From the NCBI RefSeq assembly GCF_036860695.1, contig NZ_JAYKGJ010000001.1:1178001-1242000 (forward strand): DNA of 64,000 bases, given 5' to 3'. Made by a program: the position numbers and the translations under genes. The notes beneath the pieces are model-generated. The model had not been told where the DNA came from and did not search any database. It was given only the letters and a program-made list of their open reading frames with translations. The stretch comes from Rosettibacter firmus. Its GTDB lineage: Bacteria; Bacteroidota; Ignavibacteria; Ignavibacteriales; Melioribacteraceae. Numbering within the stretch: position 1 is the first letter of the stretch; each line of letters begins with the position of its first letter. Below are positions 42,159-51,819 of the stretch, one piece after another.

Positions 42159-43256
42159 TTAATTGTTAATTTTTACTGAGCCAAATTTATAATATGCATT
42201 ACACGATCCTTCAGAAGAAACCATTGGAGCTCCCAATGGATTTTCTGGTGTACATTTTCTTGCAAAGTTCAAACAATCAACAGGCTTTTTAATTCCCTGT
42301 AGAATTAATCCTGCAATGCATTCAGTATCTATCTCGTCTATCTGTGTATTTAATGAAAATACTTTTTCTGCATCCATATCTTCAAACTCTTTTTTTATTT
42401 TTAAGCCGCTATTATTAATAAATCCAATTCCTCTCCATTTTCTATCAACAACTTCAAAGACATCAAACATTATTTTTTTTGCACTCATATTTCCCTCTTC
42501 TCGCACAGCTCTTTTATACTGGTTTTCTACATCATATCTACCTTCTTCTAATTGCTTTACTGTCATAAATATTCCTAAAAGAAGATCATTTGGCTCAAAG
42601 CCTGTTACAACAATTGGTACTTTATATTTTTTAGCAATAGGAATATACTCCTTAAATCCCATTACAGTGCACACATGTCCAGCGGCAATTATTCCATCTA
42701 TTTTTGTTAACTGCGATTTAAGAAGAATTTCAATTGCAGGAGGCACAAGAACATGAGCACAAAGAACAAAAAAGTTTTTTAGACCCATTTTTCTTGCTTG
42801 AATAATTGAACTTGCTGTAGCTGGTGCAGTAGTTTCGAACCCTATTGCAAAAAATATAATTTTTTTATCGGGATAATCTTTTGCTAATTTTAATGCATCT
42901 ATAGGTGAATAAATAGTTTTTACATTTGCACCAATTGATTTTGAATATAAAAGACTATATTTAGTACCCGGAACTCTAAGCATGTCACCATATGAAGTTA
43001 AAATTACATCTTTATGAAATGAAAGTTGAATTGCTTTATCTATAAATTCTACAGATGTAACACAAACAGGACAACCAGGACCATGGAGTAAAGTAATCTT
43101 CTCTGGTAGAATTTCTTCCAATCTATATTTCAAGATTGTGTGAGTTTGTCCACCACAAATTTCCATTATATACCAGTTATGCCTTAATATATTTTTAATT
43201 TTATCAACAATTCTTTTTGAATCATCTGCATTTCTATATTCATCAATAAATTTCAT
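42159..43256 (-). CDS. hypD: Hydrogenase maturation protein HypD
   Basis: A 365-residue Fe-S protein that, with HypC, builds the Fe(CN)2CO unit. Conserved motifs CGGQTHTI, GPGCPVCVT, GFETTAPATA and the C-terminal Cys-containing stretch around KPVDCLNFARKC are present. The length fits the family (about 370). It starts 2 bases after the hypC stop. Confidence 0.96.
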   Translation of the reverse strand: MKFIDEYRNADDSKRIVDKIKNILRHNWYIMEICGGQTHTILKYRLEEILPEKITLLHGPGCPVCVTSVEFIDKAIQLSFHKDVILTSYGDMLRVPGTKYSLLYSKSIGANVKTIYSPIDALKLAKDYPDKKIIFFAIGFETTAPATASSIIQARKMGLKNFFVLCAHVLVPPAIEILLKSQLTKIDGIIAAGHVCTVMGFKEYIPIAKKYKVPIVVTGFEPNDLLLGIFMTVKQLEEGRYDVENQYKRAVREEGNMSAKKIMFDVFEVVDRKWRGIGFINNSGLKIKKEFEDMDAEKVFSLNTQIDEIDTECIAGLILQGIKKPVDCLNFARKCTPENPLGAPMVSSEGSCNAYYKFGSVKINN

Positions 43257-43258
43257 TT

Positions 43259-43489
43259 TTAATTTTCTTCCAGGTTTTTAATTGTATTTAAAATCTCTTC
43301 TGCTTCTTTTTCATCCAATTTATTTAAGGCAAATCCAACATGAACCAAAACATAGTCTCCAATTTTAATATCTGGAATCCAATCAACACATACTTCGCGT
43401 ATGACACCACCAAAATCTACTTTTGCTATTTTTGATTCGGTATCCGTGTTACTTATAGAAATTACTCTACCTGGTATTGCAAGACACAT
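43259..43489 (-). CDS. hypC: Hydrogenase maturation chaperone HypC
   Basis: A 76-residue chaperone that carries the Fe(CN)2CO precursor and binds the large subunit. The start is set at the ATG giving Met-Cys-Leu-Ala-Ile-Pro, because Cys2 is the iron ligand; the in-frame TTG three codons earlier would bury it. AAAGGA lies 9 bases before this ATG. The start overlaps the end of hypF by 23 bases, which suggests translational coupling. Confidence 0.95.
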   Translation of the reverse strand: MCLAIPGRVISISNTDTESKIAKVDFGGVIREVCVDWIPDIKIGDYVLVHVGFALNKLDEKEAEEILNTIKNLEEN

Positions 43490-45815
43490 GTTTTTCAATC
43501 CTTTCTTTAATAATGCTATGATTTGAACAACTTGATATTTTACCTTTGGTAAGTAAATAGGCAGCTATTTGTCCAGCTGAAATACCACCATCATTTGGTG
43601 GAATTTTTTGATGACAATAAACTTTTATATTATTATTACTCAATAACTCAATTGTTTTTTCTGTAAGTAATTTATTCTGGAAACAACCACCACTTAATAG
43701 AACTTTATTAGAGTTAGTAATCTTAGCAACTTCCAAAATTATATTAGCCAATGTATTATGAAACTTTGCAGCAATTATAAATTTACTTACTCCATTATCT
43801 ATATCACTCATTGCTTCTAAAAAAATTTTTTGCCAATCGATTATAATTTTGTCTTTAAATATTATTTCATAATCATAACTTTCATTTATTTTTTCGTCTG
43901 CTGCAAATTCGAGCATCATTGCGGCCTGTCCTTCGTAAGATGAGATATGACAAATATTCAACAAAGAAGAAAAAGCATCAAATAATCTTCCCACACTGGA
44001 AGTTTGTGGAGTATTTATTTTATTAATAACAGCTTTTTTAATTATTTCCAGTTCGTTAATTGTAAAAGAATTCAATAAGAATCTTAACTGGTTATTGTTC
44101 AATGAATAATTAAAAATCTCAAATAAAATTCCTGCAAGAGTTCTTCGAGGTTCTCGAATTGCAATTTCGCCACCTGGCAATGGAAATGTTTTGAATTGAC
44201 CTATATGGATTGCTTTGTTTTCATCCACAATAAAAAATTCTCCACCCCAAATATTGCCATCAAGTCCATAACCAGTACCATCCCAGCTTATACCGAGAGC
44301 TAATCCTTCAACTTCATTTTCTAATTTACAGGCAGCTACATGTGCATAATGATGCTGAATATGAATTATATTTTTACTTATTGATTCTCCATACTTAGTA
44401 GATAAATATTCTGGATGAATATCACATAAAATTAAAGGATTCGATGAAAGTTTATTTAATTCTGTCAAGTTATTAATGGTTTTAATAAATGCATTATATG
44501 TTTCGGAAGTTGATAAATCACCAATATGTTGACTTAAAATAATTGCATTATTCTTTTTTATTGCTATTGTATTTTTAATGTGTGAACCTAAAGCCAAAAT
44601 TTCTTTTTCTGATGAAACTTTTTCATCGATTAAAATTGGTAAAGGTGCAAAGCCTCTTGCTCTTCTAAGAATTACCTGTTTGTTATTTATAATTCTTACA
44701 ATCGAATCATCCACATGTCTTACAATTGGTCTATTATGAACGACGAAATAATCAGCAATATTTTTCAGTCTTATTAAAGCTTCTTCATTTTCGATGCAAA
44801 TTGGTTCTTCAGAAAGGTTTCCACTTGTTGCAACAACTGGTTTATTTAATTTATTCATTAATAAATGATGCAAAGGTGAATAAGGTAACATAATACCGAG
44901 ATATGGATTATGTGGTGCACATTCATCTGAGATTATTTTTTGATCGATATTTTTTCTTTTTAATAAAACTATTGGACTTTCATTAGAAAGCAAAGCTCTT
45001 TTTTCTAAAGTAGATACATAACAGATTTCTTCTACATAATTATAATTCGGAAACATGAGAGCAAATGGTTTTTCACTTCGTTGTTTACGAACTCTTAATC
45101 TCTTAATAGCATCTGAATTAGAAGCATCAACAATTAATTGAAATCCACCAATACCTTTTAATGCAACAATATTTCCTTTAAGAATTAATTCTGCTGCATA
45201 ACTAATTACTTCATTCCCTTCAATCAAACAAAAACCATTTTTATCCCAGAGTTGAAGTTTTGGTCCACATACTGGACAGGCAATTGGTTCGGCATGAAAT
45301 CTTCGATCAAAAGGATTTTCATACTTTGCACGACATTCGTTGCACATATTAAAAATTTTCATTGATGTATTCTCTCTATCATACGGCATTGATTCAATAA
45401 TCGAATAGCGAGGACCACAGTTTGTACAATTTATGAAGGGATATAAATATCGTCGATTGTTTTTATCAAACATTTCATTCAAACATTCACTGCATACAGC
45501 AATGTCGGGGGGAATTATAATATTAAATTTGCCATCAGTTTTACTTTCAATTATCTTGAACTCCGAGTAACCAATTAAATCTAATTCAGAGTATTCAAGT
45601 CCAGATATAAATGAAATTTCTGGTTTATTAGTATAAATTGAAGAAATGAAATTTTTCAGTGATTCTTCATTTCCCTCTACATCAATAAGAACACCAGGCA
45701 GTGAATTACATACATATCCCTTCAAATCATAAATTGAGGCTAATCTATAAATAAAAGGTCTAAAACCAACACCCTGTACTTTGCCTCTTATTTCAATTTT
45801 GAACCTTGTTTTCAC
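43467..45815 (-). CDS. hypF: Carbamoyltransferase HypF
   Basis: A 782-residue enzyme that makes the carbamoyl group passed to HypE. Domains in order are acylphosphatase (RGKVQGVGFRPFIYRLA), two zinc fingers (CSECL...CTNCG and CNECR...CPVCG), YrdC-like (residues about 200-380) and a Kae1/HypF carbamoyltransferase domain containing HYAHVAACK and ISWDGTGYG. The start is GTG at 45815, overlapping the hypB end by 23 bases. No better ATG exists near the acylphosphatase start. Confidence 0.96.
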   Translation of the reverse strand: MKTRFKIEIRGKVQGVGFRPFIYRLASIYDLKGYVCNSLPGVLIDVEGNEESLKNFISSIYTNKPEISFISGLEYSELDLIGYSEFKIIESKTDGKFNIIIPPDIAVCSECLNEMFDKNNRRYLYPFINCTNCGPRYSIIESMPYDRENTSMKIFNMCNECRAKYENPFDRRFHAEPIACPVCGPKLQLWDKNGFCLIEGNEVISYAAELILKGNIVALKGIGGFQLIVDASNSDAIKRLRVRKQRSEKPFALMFPNYNYVEEICYVSTLEKRALLSNESPIVLLKRKNIDQKIISDECAPHNPYLGIMLPYSPLHHLLMNKLNKPVVATSGNLSEEPICIENEEALIRLKNIADYFVVHNRPIVRHVDDSIVRIINNKQVILRRARGFAPLPILIDEKVSSEKEILALGSHIKNTIAIKKNNAIILSQHIGDLSTSETYNAFIKTINNLTELNKLSSNPLILCDIHPEYLSTKYGESISKNIIHIQHHYAHVAACKLENEVEGLALGISWDGTGYGLDGNIWGGEFFIVDENKAIHIGQFKTFPLPGGEIAIREPRRTLAGILFEIFNYSLNNNQLRFLLNSFTINELEIIKKAVINKINTPQTSSVGRLFDAFSSLLNICHISSYEGQAAMMLEFAADEKINESYDYEIIFKDKIIIDWQKIFLEAMSDIDNGVSKFIIAAKFHNTLANIILEVAKITNSNKVLLSGGCFQNKLLTEKTIELLSNNNIKVYCHQKIPPNDGGISAGQIAAYLLTKGKISSCSNHSIIKERIEKHVSCNTR

Positions 45816-46458
45816 TTTTTATATTTAAAATCCACTCACACAAATTTTCAACACCAATGTTCTCAGTACAGGAAGTTTCAAAAATTTTTAATCTCGGGTT
45901 TATGGATAATGCATTATTTTTTATTACTTCAATTGAAGAATTTATATATGGCAATAAATCTATTTTATTTATAACTAATGCGGAAGATTTCAAGAAGGCT
46001 AATGGATATTTTAGTGGTTTATCATCTCCTTCGGTAGTGCTCAGTATAATAACTTTAATATTTTCACCAAGATCAAAACCTGCTGGACATACAAGATTAC
46101 CAACATTTTCTATAATCAAAATATCAAAATCATAATCGCATAATTTTAAGAAAGCTTCTTTAACCAAAATTGCATCAAGATGACAGGCACCATTTGTTAT
46201 TATCTGTGTAACTGGTACTCCATATTTTTCAATTCTTTCTGCATCCAGTTTTGTTTGAAGGTCTCCCTCAATAACTGCAATCCTGATTTTATTACGAAGG
46301 AATTCTATCATTCTTTCTATTAAACTTGTTTTCCCTGAACCTGGAGAACTCAGCATATTAATTGCAAAAATATTTTTTTCTTCAAATGCTTTTCTGTTTG
46401 ACTGTGCTACAATATCGTTCTTTTCTAAAATTTTTCTTTCAACAACTTTTATACTCAT
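45793..46458 (-). CDS. hypB: Hydrogenase nickel incorporation GTPase HypB
   Basis: A 221-residue GTPase of the SIMIBI class that drives nickel insertion into the large subunit. P-loop SPGSGKTS, switch region GDLQTKLDAERI, and the metal-binding CH pair in TNGACHLDA are visible, with NKIDLLPY for base recognition. The N-terminal CxxCGC high-affinity nickel motif and a His-rich stretch are both absent, so it is the minimal form. The start overlaps the hypA stop by 4 bases (ATGA). Confidence 0.96.
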   Translation of the reverse strand: MSIKVVERKILEKNDIVAQSNRKAFEEKNIFAINMLSSPGSGKTSLIERMIEFLRNKIRIAVIEGDLQTKLDAERIEKYGVPVTQIITNGACHLDAILVKEAFLKLCDYDFDILIIENVGNLVCPAGFDLGENIKVIILSTTEGDDKPLKYPLAFLKSSALVINKIDLLPYINSSIEVIKNNALSINPRLKIFETSCTENIGVENLCEWILNIKSENKVQN

Positions 46459-46817
46459 TTATTCAACTCCATTTCATCATCTAATTCTAATTCATCAATA
46501 TAAAGTTCTAAGCCATTTATTATACTTACATCATACGAACCGCAATCGGGACAGCAAATAATATTCTCTTCTAATTCAACTTCTTTATTACATTGAGAGC
46601 ATTTTATTCTAACAGGTATAATCTGAACTATCAGCTCAGCATTTCTCAAGGATGAGTTTTCTGTCAACAGTTTAAAACAAAATTGCAAAGAATCAACACA
46701 AACATTGCTCAGCTTTCCAATTTTTAGCTTAACAGATTTTACGGGAACAGTATTTTCTTGGGGGAGATATTGTTCAGAAATTTCTATTATCTCCTGAGCA
46801 ATGCTTAATTCATGCAT
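46455..46817 (-). CDS. hypA: Hydrogenase nickel metallochaperone HypA
   Basis: A 120-residue zinc protein that delivers nickel with HypB. The N-terminal MHEL contains the nickel-binding His2, and the zinc site is CSQC...CCPDC. It is the first gene of the order hypA-B-F-C-D-E on the minus strand, all tightly packed or overlapping. Confidence 0.95.
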   Translation of the reverse strand: MHELSIAQEIIEISEQYLPQENTVPVKSVKLKIGKLSNVCVDSLQFCFKLLTENSSLRNAELIVQIIPVRIKCSQCNKEVELEENIICCPDCGSYDVSIINGLELYIDELELDDEMELNK

Positions 46818-46926
46818 TTTGTGCTCAGTTTAACTTGCAAATCTAAATTTAATATATGAATTTTAAATAAAAGATAACAGTGTATAATTTAAATGAATAA
46901 TCTATCTTTTTATCATCTAAATTATT

Positions 46927-47622
46927 ATGAATAATTCATTATTATTTCTCTCAATTACAACTGCCTTTGTAGGTTTTTCTCACACAGTTTTAGGACCAGA
47001 TCATTATCTTCCTTTTATAGCAATTGCAAAATCAAGAAATTGGTCATTAAAAAAGACAATCTTTATAACTTTTTTATGTGGTATAGGTCATATTCTTAGC
47101 TCTGTGATTATTAGTTTCATTGGAATAATATTTGGGTTTGCCCTGAACAGTCTAAAAATAATTGACTCAATTCGTGCAGAAATTGCAGCATGGTTATTAA
47201 TATGCTTTGGATTAATTTATTTTTTATTGGGTATAAAAAAATGCTGGAGAAAAAAATCTAAAATAGTGGTTGATAATTATCATTCTAACCTGGATGTGAT
47301 TAAAACAAAAAATAATTTTGAAGAAAAACTTGATAAGAAAAATGTTACAGCATGGATACTCTTTATTATTTTCATATTTGGTCCCTGTGAAAGTTTAATC
47401 CCTCTTTTACTTTATCCTTCTATACAAAACAATTTGTTTGCAATAATAATTATCACGTTAATATTCTCAATTACAACTATTGGAACAATGTTAATCATAG
47501 TGATAACAATATACTCAGGTTTGTCACTAATAAAACTGGAAAGTTTAGAAAAATACTCTTTTATAGCTGCTGGCTTTTTAATACTTATTTGTGGATTAGC
47601 CATTGAATTCTTGGGATTATAA
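46927..47622 (+). CDS. UreH/NicO-like membrane protein, probable nickel permease
   Basis: A 231-residue protein with about six membrane segments. The first segment region contains HTVLGPDHYLPF (His19, Asp25, His26) and the second GIGHILSS (His55), a pattern of the UreH/NicO-type transporter superfamily in which His and Asp residues select nickel or cobalt. It is transcribed divergently from hypA, with starts about 110 bases apart. Together these suggest nickel uptake for the hydrogenase. The sulfite-exporter/TauE-like clan is related, so other substrates cannot be excluded. Confidence 0.78.
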   Translation: MNNSLLFLSITTAFVGFSHTVLGPDHYLPFIAIAKSRNWSLKKTIFITFLCGIGHILSSVIISFIGIIFGFALNSLKIIDSIRAEIAAWLLICFGLIYFLLGIKKCWRKKSKIVVDNYHSNLDVIKTKNNFEEKLDKKNVTAWILFIIFIFGPCESLIPLLLYPSIQNNLFAIIIITLIFSITTIGTMLIIVITIYSGLSLIKLESLEKYSFIAAGFLILICGLAIEFLGL

Positions 47623-47734
47623 ATACATCTATGTCAATTGAATAGCTTTGCCAATTTAATCTCTTTATTAAAATTACTTGTCAATAGAAGAACTTATTTT
47701 TCAAATAAACATTTCAAGAAGTTTAAAAAGTAAT

Positions 47735-48049
47735 TTATTTAATCATCACCAGAAGCATCTTCGACTTTTGTAATGCTTTTAAACCATGTGGAATATTTGC
47801 TGGCATAACTATCATTTCTCCAGTTGTTATGTTATAAATTTCGTCTCCAATCTTAATTTCCATTTCTCCTTCTATTAAATAAACAAAAGCATTATATGGT
47901 GATGTATGCTCAGAAAGTGATTCGTCTTTATCAAATGCAAATAGTGTAAGATTACCACATTGATTTTTAATTATTTGTTTGCTGACAATTGAACCTTCTT
48001 GAAATGCAATGGCTTCAATCAATTTTTGCTTCTGAATATTTTCTGTCAT
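47735..48049 (-). CDS. Cupin-domain protein
   Basis: A 104-residue single-domain cupin: SLSEHTSPYNAFVYLIEGEMEIKIG gives cupin motif 1 with two of the usual metal ligands, and MIVMPANIPHGLKA gives motif 2 with the final His. Small cupins of this kind bind metals or small molecules and often act as sensors; no specific activity can be assigned. It has no signal peptide. Confidence 0.88.
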   Translation of the reverse strand: MTENIQKQKLIEAIAFQEGSIVSKQIIKNQCGNLTLFAFDKDESLSEHTSPYNAFVYLIEGEMEIKIGDEIYNITTGEMIVMPANIPHGLKALQKSKMLLVMIK

Positions 48050-48157
48050 TGTTTCACCTAATTTTAATGTAAATGCTGGTTAAGAGAATTTTCAACATGA
48101 TGAATAAAATGCATATTAAAATATTTTTTCCTCATTTATAATATTTATTTCATAATC

Positions 48158-48511
48158 TTAATCATATATATCTTCTATTATTTCTGAAAGTGCTCGAGCA
48201 TTATTTAGTTTTAGTTCTTTTGAAGAAAAAAGAAGTGTTATAGTTTTATGTTCTTTTTCTAATTTTTTTATTTGCTTCAATAAATCCTCTTTTCCAGAAA
48301 GTTCTTTCTTATATTTTTCTTTAAATAATTCCCACTTTTTATGGTCATGCGAATACCATTTTCTTAATTCATTACTTGGTGCAATATCTTTTAGCCATAA
48401 ATCGACTTTTGCTTTTTCTTTTTTTAATCCTCTTGCCCAGAGTCTATCAACAAGAATTCTAAATCCATCATCATCAGATGGCTTATCGTAAACACGTTTA
48501 ATTTTTATCAT
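48158..48511 (-). CDS. DUF488 family protein
   Basis: A 117-residue cytosolic protein of the DUF488/YeaO type: [27 protein letters not shown], then [20 protein letters not shown] and a closing [16 protein letters not shown]. The family is widespread and structurally known, but has no established activity. It lies 8 bases downstream of pncA and is likely part of that operon. Confidence 0.92.
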   Translation of the reverse strand: MIKIKRVYDKPSDDDGFRILVDRLWARGLKKEKAKVDLWLKDIAPSNELRKWYSHDHKKWELFKEKYKKELSGKEDLLKQIKKLEKEHKTITLLFSSKELKLNNARALSEIIEDIYD

Positions 48512-48519
48512 AATTATTT

Positions 48520-49062
48520 TTATGAAATATTGTCAGATGTTATAATTATTGCACCTGCATTTTCCATATCTTTAAATGCATTTTCTACATCATCTTCGTG
48601 TTGATAAATTCCTTCTACTCCATCTTTTATTACATAAGTTTTGAATCCATATTTTATAGCATCGAGAACTGTTTGCTTTACACAATATTCTGCTGTCAAA
48701 CCAGTTACATAAAATTCATCAATATTATTTTTCTTAAGATAGTCAACTAAATTTTCATTGGTGGCTTCGAATGCTGAATAACCATCATCTTTATCACCAG
48801 TTCCTTTAAGAAATATTTTGTTAATTTTATCTGTATTTAATCTTGCTGGAAAATCTGCACCATAAGTTCCCTGGATACAATGTTTAGGCCATTTATTAAA
48901 GTGAACAGAATTTTCAGGATGCCAATCTTTTGATGCAAGTACAAAGTCAAATTTGTCCATAATTTTATTAATTACAGGAATTATAATATCACCTTTTGGT
49001 GTTGGAAGTGCGCCTCCAGGGCAGAAATCATTTTGTAAATCAACTATAAATAGAGCTCTCAT
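48520..49062 (-). CDS. pncA: Nicotinamidase
   Basis: A 180-residue isochorismatase-fold amidase converting nicotinamide to nicotinate in NAD salvage. The catalytic triad is Asp8 (IVDLQNDF), Lys in FLKGT and Cys in TAEYCVKQ; the metal-binding [10 protein letters not shown] is present. Its ATG overlaps the pncB stop (ATGA), so the two consecutive salvage enzymes are coupled. Confidence 0.95.
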   Translation of the reverse strand: MRALFIVDLQNDFCPGGALPTPKGDIIIPVINKIMDKFDFVLASKDWHPENSVHFNKWPKHCIQGTYGADFPARLNTDKINKIFLKGTGDKDDGYSAFEATNENLVDYLKKNNIDEFYVTGLTAEYCVKQTVLDAIKYGFKTYVIKDGVEGIYQHEDDVENAFKDMENAGAIIITSDNIS

Positions 49063-50477
49063 TTCACACCTCCTTTCATTTTTCTAATAAATTCATCTCG
49101 CAAGTTTTTCAATTTTGTACTTATACCAACTTTATAAACATGTGGATATTCAAATCGCTTATGTTCTTCGGGAAGGAGCGAAAATCTATAATTAGTAAAT
49201 TCAGCAATTTCTTTTGTCGATTTAATGTTCATTAAAACTTTTCCACTTTCATACACTTTAGAAATTAACAATTCTTTTTTCAAACCTGTTAAGTTACATT
49301 GTTTATAAATATCAAAAGGATGATGCATGATATCAATTTCATCTTCATCATTTAATGCAATACAATCTGCATAAAATTTATTTTCGCCATTGTAATATCT
49401 GAAAATTGTTTTAATACCTGGAAGTGTAACTTTACTTACATCATCAGATACTTTTATTACTGGTTTATTATCTGTCATACTGATTTTATAAACACCATCA
49501 AGTGCTGCATCATTTTTACCTGTAATTAAATTTGTTCCGACACCAAAAGCATCAATAGGAGCTCCCTGTTCAATTAGACTTTTTATTAAATATTCATCAA
49601 GTTGATTTGAAGCAATTATTTTAACATAATTCAATCCTGCATCATCAAGCATTTTTCTTGCTTTTTTTGATAAATAAGCTAAATCACCACTATCAAGTCT
49701 AATTGCACTGAGTTTATAACCTTTTTCTTCTAATTCTTTTGCAACTTTAATTGCATTTGGAATCCCACTTTTCAATGTATCAAAAGTATCAACTAACAAA
49801 ACACAATTTTGGGGATAAAGTTCTGCAAATTTTCTAAACGCAATCAATTCATCTTCAAAGCTTTGTATCCAAGAATGAGCTTGTGTACCTGTAGGATTAA
49901 TATCATAAATAAATGCACTCAAAACATTTGATGTGTTATCAACTCCACCTATCACAGCAGCTCGACTTGCAAAGATTGCAGAAAGTCCCTGTGCTCTTCT
50001 CAAACCAAAGTCGGCTACTTTTCTATTACCAGCCGAGTATCTTATTCTTCTTGCTTTTGTTGCAATGAGTGATTCAAAGTTAATTACATTCAATAAAAGT
50101 GATTCAATAAGTTGAGTTTCGATTATATTTCCTTCTACTCTTACTACAGGTTCATACGGAAAAACAATTTCGCCTTCGTTTACAGAAAAAATAGTTCCTT
50201 TAAATGAAAAACTTTTTAAATAATCAATAAATTCATCTTTAAAACCAAGTTGATTTAAATAATCAATTGATTCGTCATCAAACTTAAAATCGTTGAGCAA
50301 TTCAAAAAGATCATTTAAACCAGCAAAAATTGTATAGCCAGATTTAAAAGGATTATTTCTGAAAAAGTAATCAAAATTAGCTTTTAAGTTACCTCTTCCA
50401 GTAAGGAAGTATCCCTGTGCCATTGTTAATTCATAAAAGTCAAGATATAAGCCCAGTGATTTTTTAATAATACTCAT
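49059..50477 (-). CDS. pncB: Nicotinate phosphoribosyltransferase
   Basis: A protein of about 472 residues converting nicotinate and PRPP to nicotinate mononucleotide. Motifs LYLDFYELTMAQGYF, FGLRRAQG, GTQAHSW (phosphorylatable His) and IRLDSGDL are typical. The ATG at 50477 is preferred; an in-frame GTG eight codons earlier (50501) is possible, but the protein family starts near the later one. With pncA it forms the two-step nicotinamide-to-NAMN route. Confidence 0.95.
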   Translation of the reverse strand: MSIIKKSLGLYLDFYELTMAQGYFLTGRGNLKANFDYFFRNNPFKSGYTIFAGLNDLFELLNDFKFDDESIDYLNQLGFKDEFIDYLKSFSFKGTIFSVNEGEIVFPYEPVVRVEGNIIETQLIESLLLNVINFESLIATKARRIRYSAGNRKVADFGLRRAQGLSAIFASRAAVIGGVDNTSNVLSAFIYDINPTGTQAHSWIQSFEDELIAFRKFAELYPQNCVLLVDTFDTLKSGIPNAIKVAKELEEKGYKLSAIRLDSGDLAYLSKKARKMLDDAGLNYVKIIASNQLDEYLIKSLIEQGAPIDAFGVGTNLITGKNDAALDGVYKISMTDNKPVIKVSDDVSKVTLPGIKTIFRYYNGENKFYADCIALNDEDEIDIMHHPFDIYKQCNLTGLKKELLISKVYESGKVLMNIKSTKEIAEFTNYRFSLLPEEHKRFEYPHVYKVGISTKLKNLRDEFIRKMKGGVK

Positions 50478-50650
50478 AATTTGATTTTTTTGATTAAACA
50501 CATATTAAATTATAGAAATATGAAAAAAATTGCACAACAATAACTAACATAACTATGGCTAAAACATAAACCTTCTTCATTCTCTCACAAAAATACAAAC
50601 ACACCAGTAATAAATATTTTTACAGTAATTGAACTAATAAATTTTAATAT

Positions 50651-50662
50651 ATGTTATAACAT
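50651..50662. promoter_or_regulatory. Palindrome before the YceI-MarR pair, candidate MarR operator
   Basis: ATGTTATAACAT is a perfect 12-base palindrome 43 bases before the YceI ATG, within the probable promoter region. MarR-family regulators usually bind such AT-rich inverted repeats and often control their own operon. Confidence 0.4.
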
Positions 50663-50705
50663 TTGTATTAATTAGTAATAATATTTAAAAATAATTGGAG
50701 GTAAA

Positions 50706-51284
50706 ATGAAAAAGTTATTATTCATATTATTAGCTTTATCAATCACATCACTGCAGGCACAAACCAAATGGACTTTTGATAAAGCACATTCAAAAGTACA
50801 GTTCAAAGTTGCTCATATGGTTATTTCAGAAGTTACAGGTCAATTTAAAAGTTATGATGGTACAGTAGAAACAACAAAAGACGATTTTACTGATGCCAAA
50901 GTAAATTTCACAATTGATGTTAATAGCATTGATACAGATAACGAACAGAGAGATAAACACCTTAAATCTGACGACTTCTTCAATGCTGAGAAGTTTCCCA
51001 AGATTACTTTTGTAAGTAAGTCATTTAAAAAAGTAGGAGACAAGAAATATAAATTAACAGGTGATTTAACAATTCGAAATTTCACAAAACAAGTAGAATT
51101 AGATGTAACCTATAATGGTACTGTTAAAGATCCATGGGGCAATACACGAGCAGGTTTCAAAGTTACAGGAAGAATAAATCGTTTTGATTATGGTCTCAAA
51201 TGGAATGCATTACTTGAATTAGGTGGAGCTGTTGCTGGAGAAAATGTCGATATAATAATAGACGCAGAAATAATAAAATCATAA
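50706..51284 (+). CDS. YceI-family periplasmic lipid-binding protein
   Basis: A 192-residue exported protein: a signal peptide ending QAQ, then the YceI lipocalin-like barrel with WTFDKAHSKVQFKVAHMVIS, an SID...RDKHLKSDDFFNAEKFP motif, and TIRNFTKQVELDV. YceI proteins bind polyisoprenoids or amphiphiles in the periplasm and are often linked to stress. A TTGGAGGT ribosome site precedes the ATG. The MarR-type gene overlaps its stop by one base. Confidence 0.94.
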   Translation: MKKLLFILLALSITSLQAQTKWTFDKAHSKVQFKVAHMVISEVTGQFKSYDGTVETTKDDFTDAKVNFTIDVNSIDTDNEQRDKHLKSDDFFNAEKFPKITFVSKSFKKVGDKKYKLTGDLTIRNFTKQVELDVTYNGTVKDPWGNTRAGFKVTGRINRFDYGLKWNALLELGGAVAGENVDIIIDAEIIKS

Positions 51285-51733
51285 TGAAACTTGAAAAAGA
51301 AATAAAGCAAAAAAAATTCAGAAATGAATTTCATAAGCTGGCTGTGAATATTATTTATACTCACAGCTTGCTTCAATATTATCATAAAAAAATCTTCGAC
51401 AGGTTTGATATTACAGGAATTCAATTCAATATACTGAGAATTTTACGAGGTCAATATCCTGAACCAGCAAGTATCAACTTAATTAAAGAGAGAATGCTCG
51501 ATAAAATGAGTGATGTCTCTCGATTGGTTGATAGACTTGTTACAAAAGAACTTGTTGAAAGGAATATTTGTCCAAATAACAGAAGAAAAGTTGATGTTAA
51601 AATTACCGATAAGGGATTAAAACTGCTTTCTGAAATCGATAAGTTGAACGAAACATTTGACAATATTTTTCAGAACATAACAAAAAAAGAAGCTAAAACC
51701 ATTAATGATTTACTTGATAAACTTAGAGGATGA
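51284..51733 (+). CDS. MarR-family transcriptional regulator
   Basis: A 149-residue winged-helix regulator: FDITGIQFNILRIL for the helix entering the DNA-binding domain, then KERMLDKMSDVSRLVDRLVTKELVER for the recognition region, and RRKVDVKITDKGLKLL for the wing. Such proteins repress envelope or efflux genes and release DNA on binding small ligands. Its start overlaps the YceI stop (TAATGA), so both are one operon; a palindrome upstream may be its operator. Confidence 0.92.
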   Translation: MKLEKEIKQKKFRNEFHKLAVNIIYTHSLLQYYHKKIFDRFDITGIQFNILRILRGQYPEPASINLIKERMLDKMSDVSRLVDRLVTKELVERNICPNNRRKVDVKITDKGLKLLSEIDKLNETFDNIFQNITKKEAKTINDLLDKLRG

Positions 51734-51819
51734 ATTTTTAATTCTCCAAAAGTTTATTTGTATAGCATATAATTCAAACTTATTAAAAACTTTAGTTCTG
51801 TAATTCCAGAGAATTAATA

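Noticed and set aside
42316-42756. Open frame of 146 codons on the plus strand inside hypD
   Set aside because: It lies antisense to conserved HypD sequence, and its translation is low-complexity Ser/Phe/Ile typical of shadow frames.
46818-46926. Search for a sigma-54 promoter between hypA and the nickel-permease-like gene
   Set aside because: A TTGCA-like core is present but no GG-containing -24 partner at the right distance on either strand.
51738-51817. 9-bp inverted repeat TTAATTCTC/GAGAATTAA between the convergent MarR and DUF4956 genes
   Set aside because: The 62-base loop and AT-rich stem make it unconvincing as a terminator; similar matches are expected by chance here.
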